The notes beneath the pieces were generated by a model. That model had not been told where the DNA came from. It ran no database searches and was given only the letters and a program-made list of their open reading frames with translations. Of a stretch of 20,582 nt of DNA, positions 9,583-17,482 are shown piece by piece. Source of the DNA: Priapulus caudatus (lineage: Eukaryota > Priapulida > Priapulimorpha > Priapulimorphida > Priapulidae); the NCBI RefSeq assembly GCF_000485595.1, contig NW_014577580.1, positions 1 to 20,582 on the forward strand. The letters are read 5' to 3'. A program made the translations under genes and the position numbers. Numbering within the stretch: the stretch's first letter is position 1; each line of letters begins with the position of its first letter.

Positions 9583-9989
9583 TATTTAAACGGGTTTTGC
9601 CTCTATAAACATCGTATCTGTAACTATCTTTAATTCGTTTATCCCATCGCGGGTTTAGTTGAGTGTTGAAAGCGCAAATTTTATCGTCAACCAAATTGTA
9701 TTCAGCTGTGTGTCTGTTTGTGGACAAGAAAAGTGAGAGCTGTATCGCTACGCATGTCATCGCAGGGGTAGCAATACGTCATCACAAAGAGAGCAATACT
9801 TCATCACAAAGCATGCGTGGCACGTCCATTTAAGGGGCGATCAGTTTGATGAGTGAAAGCAATGCAAGAAATAGACTGATCATGAGAGTTGGAAGACGAA
9901 TGTACAATGCCAATCCTATCTTCTCATTACTATAATTGTGTGTATACTATCGTAACAAAAAAATCAATGAAATCAATAAATTGTTTGAA
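9583..9989. repeat. Unit segment repeated at about 18140-18560
   Basis: About 400 bp of non-coding sequence repeated almost base for base near the right end of the window, including the stretches cataaacatcgtatctgtaa and gggcgatcagtttga. The copies differ mainly by one-base insertions and deletions. No gene seen. Confidence 0.85.
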
Positions 9990-10563
9990 CAGTGGACAAT
10001 GTGTATAGATAATTTTCAACAGTCAAGTCACAGTCAAACACATACACGATACTATACTGACCAGGGCTTCTATAGAAAAGAAGAAGGGGAGAATTTTTAA
10101 TGAGAGCGGGTAACTGGCTCGAAATCCCCTTTACGGGTATCGAGAAAAGCATGGCACGTCAGAAACAGTGGCGGCAGCAGCGACACTAGCAACAACAACA
10201 CAAAAACACTAGTCCTTTGAACAATATTATAATTATCGCCTATTAATAATCGACAACAATTTCTCGTGGTACCGGAATTTACGTCAATGCATGCTGTATT
10301 AAACTAATTCTACACTAATCAAAACTCGAGAAACCTCGAAGAAATACCAATGCTAATTGCCTATTATTAACCTTACTTGCTGTGTAAAGGTCAGATTTCG
10401 CTATGATGGTGATCTATTTGATCTTCGAAGACTGAAGTCAAAGACCAAAGTTCTTACCGAGTACATCAGAGAGGCTCAACATGCAGACGATATAGCCATA
10501 TTCAGTGACACTTCAGCGGGACTACAGTTGTTACTCACAGCTTACAACGACCTTGCTAGATAG
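9990..10563 (+). mobile_element. LINE fragment, copy 2 (truncated within RT)
   Basis: Second copy of the LINE-containing unit. It keeps the cleanest reading of the reverse-transcriptase core: D-L-F-D-L-R-R-L-K-S-K-T-K, then A-Q-H-A-D-D-I-A-I-F-S-D-T-S-A-G-L-Q-L-L-L from about 10399 to 10560. This corresponds to the RT motif around the catalytic Y/F-A-D-D box, here H-A-D-D at 10480-10491. The similarity stops abruptly at 10563, where a hairpin-forming sequence begins. The 3' two-thirds of the LINE tail present in the other copies is missing. It is a fragment with no complete ORF; the LINE clade was not determined. Confidence 0.85.
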
Positions 10564-10620
10564 TTCAGCGTATGCCAGCGTTTTAGAGAAATTTTGATAC
10601 GTCCGGCATACGCTGGCTAA
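10563..10620. repeat. Short inverted repeat at the LINE truncation point
   Basis: The arms cagcgtatgcc (about 10566) and ggcatacgctg (about 10607) are perfect reverse complements of 11 bp, separated by about 30 bases. The outermost bases are also similar (tag.. and ..cta). It sits exactly where the second LINE copy ends. It could be a tiny foldback element or a hairpin that promoted the break. Confidence 0.6.
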
Positions 10621-10763
10621 ATCGTCAATGTGTGACAGGGCCATAAAGGCGAAGATTCCCTATTAAATGTGCGTACAGGTGAGAAGCTATTTGACAGCAC
10701 GCATTCGACATCTTACGAAATGATTGCACGCGACTCCACAAAAAAATTGCCACGGCTTTTGTG

Positions 10764-10838
10764 TACACGCATTTTCCACGTATACACGCATTATCCACGT
10801 ATACACGCATTTTCCACGTATAGACGCATTTTCCATGC
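10764..10838. repeat. 19-bp tandem repeat
   Basis: Just under four copies of acacgcattttccacgtat with single-base changes. No gene context is visible. Confidence 0.85.
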
Positions 10839-10929
10839 TTTCTATTCGATGCTCCTTCCAGTCACGAATACGACCTCACTCACACGCATGCGCGTATGTT
10901 TCTTGTTTGTGCATATAAACCTAGCTATA

Positions 10930-10955
10930 AGCCTAGCCTAGCCTAGCCTAGCTAT
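10930..10955. repeat. (CCTAG)n pentamer repeat
   Basis: About four consecutive tagcc pentamers, preceded and followed by near copies (cctagctata, gctatagcctagg). It abuts the left end of the inverted-repeat element that follows. Confidence 0.8.
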
Positions 10956-10971
10956 AGTTTGTGCTATAGCC

Positions 10972-11388
10972 TAGGACACACTAGCGATTCTGTACGCTGC
11001 CCGGCAGCGTATATGTTCGCTGAGTTCGCTCACGAATTTAGAACGCCGTACCAGTTCCGCGGACAGCTGGAAACACTGTACGGTGTCAAACCGCTTCCAA
11101 CGGCTTCGTTGCTACACTTGATTGGCTGCTAAAAACAATCGCGTTCGAACACGATGATTCATTGCTGGGCGCGCTGGCGCTAGCTGGTGCAAGCGCATGC
11201 AAGCGCATGCGCCGTACGCAAGCGGGTGCGTAAATATTCAACATGCTGAATGTGAGCGATCAGCCGGGCGTATGGGATTGGGATCGCGTGCGAAATACGC
11301 TGCCGTGAGACCGGACACACCGCGCGGACCCGGCACCGTATTTATCGATCGCAAGCGGCCAGCGTAGAAAATCGCACAGTGTGTCCTA
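10972..11388. mobile_element. MITE-like element with TA target duplication
   Basis: A short non-coding element with terminal inverted repeats. The left end reads TA|GGACACACTAGCGATT. The reverse complement of the right end reads TA|GGACACACTGTGCGATT. Similarity continues for about 30 bp (..C-TACGCTG-CCG). Both ends are flanked by TA, the duplication expected for Tc1/mariner-type elements. The body is about 413 bp, more GC-rich than its surroundings, with no transposase. The subterminal TACGCTGCC is immediately followed by its reverse complement (10993-11011), and the motif recurs near 11295 and 11358. These repeated motifs may be transposase-binding sites, which is inference. Confidence 0.75.
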
Positions 11389-11856
11389 GGCTCGTACCCG
11401 TAAACACGCGGACGATTTAAGTGGTTGACGAATATTTCTCTGCCTACCGTCACTTATGTTTATAGGGACGTCACCGCTCCTGAGAAATATACTTGATAAT
11501 GCCGGCATTTCTCCAGTACATATTGCTGTTTTGCGCGGGCGAGTATACATACATATTAATAATGTGCTGTATATATAACGTGACTTGTTGCTTTTCCGCG
11601 TGTAAATTATTTTTATACTTTCCCAGTCTATGATAAACGAGGTAAGACTATCCGTTAATTAGGCAATAGTATATAACATCTAGTCTTTGGTTAATTGGCA
11701 GCAAATGCTCATTATATGCACATCTAAGTACGTCGTATTAAGCACTTTCTGCTATTTGCGTCACACGTGTATGTAATGAAAATCATCTAGCCTCGCTGTT
11801 GAGATTCGCATTTCCATAAACGAATCGCGTTAAATCATTCTCCTCTATGCTTACAG
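11389..11856. other. Presumed 5' flank or intron of the PAN gene
   Basis: No certain gene. A possible start lies at 11499: M-P-A-F-L-Q-Y-I-L-L-F-C-A-G-E looks like a short signal peptide, followed at once by a weak donor-like gtatac. However, the phase it would give does not match the PAN exon, so it would need a sequence error or a missing exon. The rest is AT-rich with (TA) stretches. Confidence 0.3.
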
Positions 11857-12096
11857 GTCTACCGCTCGTCGGTGAGTGGGTGCGCCTTCTACTGCTTGCG
11901 CACGGAACACTGCAAGTCTATCGGATTCGTGTCAACCACTGACCTCTACAACCTTAGAGGTTGTAGAGGTCAGTGGTGTCAACCTCAGGCCGTTGTGAGC
12001 TTATGTTTGGCACAGAGAGGCAAAATAGTAATGAGACAACCTTTATCGAAGTTCTTGGTCTGAAATACTACGATGCGAAGAAGAAATCACCAGCAA
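11857..12096 (+). pseudogene. PAN/apple-like domain exon broken by a foldback insertion
   Basis: Predicted exon between tgcttacag|GTCTAC and CAGCAA|gtatgt. The first part reads V-Y-R-S-S-V-S-G-C-A-F-Y-C-L-R-T-E-H-C-K-S-I-G-F-V-S-T. The spacing C-x3-C-x6-C-K-S, then G-x-C-E-L, is that of a PAN/apple module, an extracellular protein- or carbohydrate-binding fold held by disulfides. At 11929-11975 an insertion of 47 bp shifts the frame. From 11976 the continuation is V-S-T-S-G-R-C-E-L-M-F-G-T-E, open to the donor. Without those 47 bp the exon is 193 bp, open, and ends in phase 1. That is exactly what the discoidin exon at 12928 (and 183) needs, so the two probably belong to one gene. As written the exon is frameshifted: a real null allele, a pseudogene, or an assembly artefact. 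Confidence 0.65.
11929..11984. repeat. Near-perfect palindrome with a direct-repeat border
   Basis: Two 20-bp arms, accactgacctctacaacct (11935-11954) and its exact reverse complement (11958-11977), are separated by only TAG. The 9-mer gtgtcaacc occurs at both edges (11929 and 11976). This layout is typical of a template-switch mutation or a foldback read artefact. Confidence 0.95.
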
Positions 12097-12189
12097 GTAT
12101 GTTATTAGATCTGTAATTTATTGAGCTCATCTGTTATTTATCTCGGTTATTAAATCCAATATTTATACATGTATATAGATATAAAAATG

Positions 12190-12480
12190 TCATTGTCATA
12201 TATAATATATGTATATATATATATATTATATATATATATATATATAATATAACGTGCGTGTGTCCGTGAGTGTTCTTGCGGGCCTGCGCGCCGGTGTGTA
12301 CATGTACGCTGTGCGTGCGCGCATGTGTGTGCGTGTGCTTGTGTGTGCGCGCGTGTGCATGCGTGTGTGTGTATGCGTGTACTTGTGGCATATATATGCA
12401 TATATATATATATTTATATATATATATATATATATATAAACATGTACGCGTACATGTACACACAGGCGCGCAGGCCCACA
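12190..12480. repeat. Large inverted repeat built around microsatellites
   Basis: (TA)n at about 12200-12250, then (GT)n-like sequence, (TA)n again at about 12395-12440, then (CA)n-like sequence. The arm gggcctgcgcgcc plus gtgtgtacatgtacgc (about 12279-12309) is mirrored as its reverse complement at about 12446-12475. The whole could fold into a hairpin of some 200 bases. No gene is present. Confidence 0.75.
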
Positions 12481-12806
12481 CGCACACGAACAAGCACCCG
12501 TACATGCACACGCATACGCATACGAACACGCACACACATACACGCACACGCACACGCATACGCACACGCACAACAGCACCCGCACACGGCACACGCACAA
12601 GCACAAGCACAAGCACACGCACACGCACACGCAAACGCACACGCACTCACACGCGCATACACACGCGCGCACACACACACACGCACGTACGCACCACGCA
12701 CGCGCGTACACACACACACACCACACGCACAGCACACACACACACACACAACACACACACACACACACAACACCACACACACACACACACACACACCACA
12801 CACACA
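12481..12806. repeat. (CACG)n/(CA)n microsatellite
   Basis: CACACG, CAAGCA and CA units, ending in a CA run and then caaatacatacacgtgcatt, the same junction as at the left edge of the window. Long open frames in both directions are products of the repeat. Confidence 0.95.
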
Positions 12807-12927
12807 AATACATACACGTGCATTTCAGAGAGTTCTGAAAGGTGGAATTGATATTATATTATGATTGTTATGTGTTTTACGCGATGACGCACGGGCAGGT
12901 TGATGTTGTTCTACATCTTACTTACAG

Positions 12928-12996
12928 TGTCCTTTACCCCGACAGTCTGACTTTCCCGCTGCTGTTAGGAACTGATAATATGTTTTCCGGAGTTAA
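12928..12996 (+). pseudogene. Discoidin exon copy B, 5' part, split by a transposon
   Basis: Second copy of the exon at 183-355, starting after cttacttacag. It has lost one base near its start relative to copy A and continues through L-G-T-D-N-M-F-S-G-V-N. It is cut at 12996 by insertion of the 4.5-kb element and resumes at 17483. The incoming phase (two bases finishing a split codon) fits the PAN exon upstream at 11857-12096. Confidence 0.65.
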
Positions 12997-13461
12997 TAGT
13001 CCAGTCATAAAGTGGCCAAAAAAGGCCTCTACCGGAAATCGAGTGAAACAAGCTGGATTCTTCACTAATGTGTTGGTATTGGTCCATATAAAACCTAAAA
13101 AAAAGTTACAAAATTTTTGTTGGTCGGAAACTTTTTTACGGGCCACGCCCTTTTTCCGATTTTCGCGATTATGGGAAAATTGTGTAAATCTTACCTGAAC
13201 ACTTTATAGTCATGTTATACATGTTACTAGGGGTATTTTGGGGCGGGGAGTCGATTCCAACAGTCAGTTTATTCATAAATTAAATGGTTAATGCTTAATT
13301 GACCAATTAAGCTCAATTAAGCTCAGTCGCGTACCAAAATTTCGGTGTTTTCTGACATATGGCATGTTAGGTATGCTTTCTGGGTTATTTTTGGATGCCC
13401 GATCGAATTCTGGTGTTATTTAAACACTCAGAAGTATGATTCATCCCTAAAAAGTGTTATA

Positions 13462-14658
13462 GGAGTGTTTCACGTGACGTCATAGATCAGGTCACGTGTA
13501 TTTGTTATGTGTCATGGTTGCAGAAGCGAAGGCGTGCTGCTTGACATTTACAGATGAATGACCACATGTTCTGATAGAAAGCGCTGTTTATGTATGTGCA
13601 CGTAGCACGTGCGTGCTGGCGTGGCATGCGTGTGCACGTACACGTGCGTGCGTGTGTGCGTGCGTGCGTGCGTGCGTGCGTGTGCACGTACACGTTCGTG
13701 CGTTCGTGTGCACGTACACGTGCGTGCGTGCGTGTGCACGTACACGTTCGTGCGTTCGAGTGCACGTACACGTGCGTGCGTGCGTGTGCACGTACACGTG
13801 CGTGCGTATGTGCGTGCGTGTGCACGTACACGTGCGTGCATGCGTGTGTGTGTACGTGCGTGCGTGTGTGCAGGTACACGTGTGTGCAATGAGTGCGTTG
13901 GTGCGTACGTGCGTGTGTGTACAGGTACACGTGCGTTCGTGCATGCATGCATGTGCACGTAGACGTGCGTGTGCACGTACACCTGTGTGCATGCATGCGT
14001 GCGTGCGTGTGTACGTAAACGTGCGTGCATGCGTGCGTGTGTGCGTGTGTGCGTGTGCACGTATACGTGCGTGCGTGCGTACACCTGCGTGCATGTGTGC
14101 GTGTGCACGTGCGCGCGTGCGTGCGTGCGTGTGTACGTACACGTGCGTGCGTTCGTGCGTGCGTGCGTGCGTGTGCACTTACACGTGCGTACATGCGTGC
14201 GTACGTGCGTGTGCAGGTACACGTGTGTGCATGCGCGCGTGCGTGCGTGCGTGCGTTTGGATGTACACGTGCGCGCGTGCGTACCTGCATATGCACGTAC
14301 ACATGCGTGCATGCGTGCGTGCGTGCGTGTGCACGTACACGTGCGTGCATGCGTGCGTGCGTGTGCACGCACATGTGCGTGCTTGCGTGAGTGCGTGCGT
14401 GTGCACGTACACGTGCGTGCATGCGTGCGTGCGTGCGCGTGCACGTACACGTGCGTGCATGCGTGCATGCGTGCGTGCGTGCGTGTGCACGTACACGTGC
14501 GTGCATGAGTGTGCGTGTGCGTGCGTGCGTGCGTGCGTGTGTACGTACACGTGCGTGCGTATGGTTGTATCGAACAATATCACGCATCTGCTTGCTGCCA
14601 ACCGTTAAACTGCGCATGTGCGCATATGACGTCAATGTTTATCAACATGAAACACTCC
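13462..14658. mobile_element. Nested inverted-repeat element carrying a minisatellite
   Basis: Inserted in the left inverted repeat of the larger transposon. Ends are GGAGTGTTTCA and TGAAACACTCC (11-bp perfect inverted repeats), with a further TGACGTCATA shared just inside both ends. The flanks are TATA on both sides; the right inverted repeat of the host element has a single TATA (gtg-TTATA-gatcg read on its minus strand) at the same position. The target duplication is therefore TATA, or TA if the ends are counted as TAGGAG. No transposase is present; the interior is almost all minisatellite. Confidence 0.85.
13598..14565. repeat. Minisatellite with a gtgcacgtacacgtgcgtgc core
   Basis: Over 30 units, each a core gtgcacgtacacgtgcgtgc followed by a variable number of gtgc/gcgt tetramers, making units of roughly 26-36 bp. 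The core holds the palindrome CACGTG and a GTGCAC. Very long open frames on both strands (for example 13505-14635, minus) encode only Cys/Val/Arg/Ala or His/Thr/Ala/Arg repeats; I treat them as artefacts. Confidence 0.95.
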
Positions 14659-15189
14659 TATAGATCGATCATTAATAACCATACGCGTTACTGTTTAAAT
14701 TTAAAACCTTGTATTAAGTATTGATTATGAAGCTTACGAACTCGACAACGCCGAAGATACTCGATAAAGAATCATACACATAGGATTTGATGAATACAAA
14801 CAATAGAATATAATTTGTCCTTTAACAGAACTATTGTATCACAATCGTCCAGGAAGAGTAACAAGTCAAATGCACTGTACAAAAATTAATTACAGCATGT
14901 CCGCCAAATCAACCGAAGCTATGCAAAATAGTCCTATATATCAATAACTTATAGTACAATAATTAGAACAATATTATAACTTATAGTACAACAAATTTAG
15001 TCGGATAAATTGGAAAGTCAATCTTCTGAGACATCTCTTCGGCGTCCCCTACGCGATCCTTGCAATCTTCCTCATCATTCCGGTTTCCTGTTTGCCGGTT
15101 AAACTTACAGTCTGGTCTCACAGTTTCCCACAGGCCACAGAAATCAGTACTGCATTCTACTACTACCTGCCTATCCGAGAGCCTGTTGA

Positions 15190-15240
15190 CATCATCTTTG
15201 ATCAGCTAGAGCCGGGGACGTGCTGCTGGTCTATTTCGGT
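15190..15240 (+). pseudogene. Partial IIFD-like coding relic inside the transposon
   Basis: Just inside the left inverted repeat the plus strand reads E-P-V-D-I-I-F-D-Q-L-E-P-G. The 14 bases acatcatctttgat recur at 15532-15545, where they encode the IIFD motif of the main relic. The two copies flank the T-rich block. It could be a second, broken start of the same protein or a by-product of an insertion. Confidence 0.35.
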
Positions 15241-15247
15241 TTGTAAT

Positions 15248-15510
15248 TGTTTTTTTTTTTTTGACTCTATTTTCTGTACCGTCTTGTTTTTTTCCTCTGT
15301 GTTTTTTTTATGACTTGTCTCATTCTTTTAATTCTTATTCATTTTTCATTGTATGAGTTTTAGTTGTATTTAATATTGTTTTCCGTGTGTTTGTGTTGTT
15401 CTTTTTTTCTTCTTTGTTCTTTATCTTGTTTTTTGTTTTTTGGTATTTAATATTTAATATTTTGTTTTTTCGGTGTTGTAGTTTTATATTATGTTTGTCT
15501 CTTATTTTTT
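15248..15510. repeat. T-rich low-complexity block
   Basis: Runs of T broken by single G, C or A over about 260 bp on the plus strand inside the transposon. It separates two occurrences of an acatcatctttgat motif. Small Phe-rich or Lys/Asn-rich frames here are compositional. Confidence 0.8.
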
Positions 15511-15530
15511 TGCTCCCATCCGAAGACACT

Positions 15531-16623
15531 TACATCATCTTTGATGGATTCCTGCACCGCAGTACTAAAGGACATGGAATCACAAAAGAGCCCGTAATCA
15601 TCTCTTAGCAATAGACATAGCGTTGACAGATTTGGGCGGACTGTAAGTGTAAGGCGGGCGCTGCTGGCTCTCGAATCCAAAAACACAAACACAAGTTTAT
15701 TGGCTTGTTGATGGAGGGCTAGACAGTGGAGCTCTACGACGTTAGCAGTGTGTAGCTGATGGTCAGACTGCATATTTTGTACGAAAAGCAATGGAGGCTC
15801 TGTGAGAGAAGCCATGTGTGTGTGGTCGCTGAGGACAGTGACTCAGTCTTAGTTATAGATGCTTCACCACTAAGCAGCTGCGTATATCTGAAACAACCGG
15901 GGAACACCGTGCTCGGATAATCGGATCTCTTGGGCCCAAGCCCTCCCCGACCTGACACTCAACACGCTCCTAATCTCACCATGCAATGTCGGGGTGTGAC
16001 ACAACATCAGGTTTCTTTGGCTTCGGTAAGACGCGTGTTCAAGTCAAAGATCCTGGAGAAAGAATGACGAGGCGCGCACAGCCGAATTTCTACTGTAGGC
16101 AGGAGTCAACAGACGGATTGTTAAAACAGGGAGCTGGATAATTATCCAGATGTACACCAAGGTCAACAACAGATGCCTCGCTTGCTGTCACTAGACAAGT
16201 TGCGCCCAAGCAGAAAGCTCTCCATAAAATGGTCTGCAAAAGAAGAAAGACTTGTACATAGAAAAGTTTGACGCACAGACGCTCCTCCCACCTGCCTCAG
16301 CTGCGAAGTACCTGTCTGCAGAGTGTACCAATCAGGTACAAAGAGTGGGCTATTTAACACTCTTGACGCCGGTCAGAATATGGTTGTGGGTTCTAGGAAC
16401 TCCGATGGCAAGTATGGACGCCCTCTACCAAGACAAGGCTAGTGGCACCTCCAATTTGCTCAGATCCATTCAGACTGTGGGTGTAAAAGTGTACTGGATT
16501 TCTGTGGCTGTGACCAACTGTGAGAACCAGACTGTAAGTTAACCGGCAACGCATGGAACGGAGATATGATGAGGAAGATAAGGATGCGGTAGGGGAGGCC
16601 GAAGAAGATGTCCGCAGAAGATG
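15531..16623 (+). pseudogene. Degraded transposon protein, GCDTTS/C-x-C family
   Basis: No single frame is open, but one protein can be followed across frames. At 15531: Y-I-I-F-D-G-F-L-H-R-S-T-K-G. Near 15816: V-C-V-V-A-E-D-S-D-S-V-L-V-I. At 15980-16039: H-A-M-S-G-C-D-T-T-S-G-F-F-G-F-G-K-T-R-V. Near 16215: K-M-V-C-K-R-R-K-T. At about 16270: L-L-P-P-A-S-A-A-K-Y. At about 16473: D-C-G-C-K-S-V-L-D-F-C-G-C-D-Q, then N-C-E-N-Q, with an acidic end (Y-D-E-E-D-K-D-A-V-G-E-A-E-E-D-V) stopping near 16623. This order matches, from memory, uncharacterised invertebrate and fish proteins with 'iFDrY', 'EDtDv', 'HalTGCDTtS.F.gkGK', 'LPPt' and a Cys-rich tail. The acidic pairs and G-C-D...G-x-G-K resemble a FEN/XPG-PIN nuclease core (inference). 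An N-terminal part is not seen. Confidence 0.65.
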
Positions 16624-17482
16624 ACTTTCCAATTTATCGACTAAACTTGTTTGTACTATAAGTTAATAATATTGTACTTAATTATTGTACTCATCAAGTT
16701 ACTGAATAAGGGACTATTTTGATAGCTTCGGTTGAATTTGGGGACAATGCTTTCAAGTTAATTTTTTTACAGTGCATTAGACTTGTTAACTTCACTGACG
16801 ATTGTGATAGCAAATGTCTGTTAATTAATAGACACAATTATATCTATTGTTTTGTGGATTCAATCAAATGCTATGTGTATGAATTCTTTATTCGAGTATC
16901 TTCCGGGTTGTCGAGTTCGCTAGAGCTTGCATAATCAAATACTTGTATTAATTTAAACAGTAACGGCGTATGGTTATATAATGATCGATCTATAACACTT
17001 TTTAAGAGATAAATCATACTTCTGAGTGTTTAAATAACCACGCAGAATTCGATCGGGGCATCCAAAAAAACCCAGAAAGCATACCTAATGCCATATGTCA
17101 GAAAACCACGCGAACTTTGGTACGCGACTCGAAGCTTAACTTGAGCTTAAATTCGTCAAATTAAGCTTAACCGTTCAAGTTATGAATAAATTTGCTGTTG
17201 GAATCGACCCCCGTCCGCAAAATACCCCCTAAAGTAAGCACTGTATAACATGACTATAAATGTGTTCAGGTCAAGATGTTCACAATTTTCGCCATAATCG
17301 GCGAAAATTGGAAAAGGAAGGGCGTGGCCCGTAAAAAAGCTTTCGCGACCCAACAAAAAATTGGTGCTTGAGTAACTTTTTTTCTAGGTTTTTTTATGGA
17401 CCAAGTACCAACATCATTAGTGAAGAATCGCAGCTTGTTTCACACTCGCATTTTCCGGTAGAGTGCACTTTATGATGGACTA

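Larger units (their letters stand above)
12997..17482 (+). mobile_element. DNA transposon with ~1-kb inverted repeats, inserted in exon
   Basis: The element begins TAGTCCAGTCATAAAGTG and ends with the near reverse complement CACTTTATGATGGACTA. Inverted repeats extend inward for nearly 1 kb: 12997-13461 plus 14663-15150 on the left, 16491-17482 on the right. They differ mostly by small indels. The flanks read ggag-t-TAA and TAA-atgcg against ggag-TAA-atgcg at the intact copy (247-256), giving a 3-bp TAA duplication. A 3-bp TWA duplication is usual for PIF/Harbinger, but the coding content does not let me assign the superfamily. The 3' end of its degraded gene lies inside the right inverted repeat. 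Another element is nested at 13462-14658. Confidence 0.85.

Noticed and set aside
9227-9760. Open frames of 120-158 codons in both directions
   Set aside because: CA and CACACG microsatellite translation with no domain; the same happens at 541-757, 4185-4362, 12254-12864, 17768-18257 and 20040-20378.
11238-11453. 71-codon minus-strand frame
   Set aside because: It spans the end of a MITE-like element and its flank; open only because of GC-rich composition.
13505-14635. 376-codon open frame on the minus strand and long overlapping frames on both strands
   Set aside because: They run through a GTGC/GCGT minisatellite and encode only Cys/Val/Arg/Ala or His/Thr/Ala/Arg repeats; stops are absent because of the repeat composition.
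15489-15958. Minus-strand frames of 108 and 74 codons in the transposon
   Set aside because: They overlap, in antisense, the plus-strand motifs (VVAEDSDS and the stretch before GCDTTS) that match a known protein layout; the minus frames show no motif.
12997-17482. piggyBac or Kolobok assignment from the left-flank TTAA
   Set aside because: The intact exon copy has GTAAAT, not TTAA, at the site and the right flank has TAA only; the extra t on the left is better seen as a one-base error or mutation.
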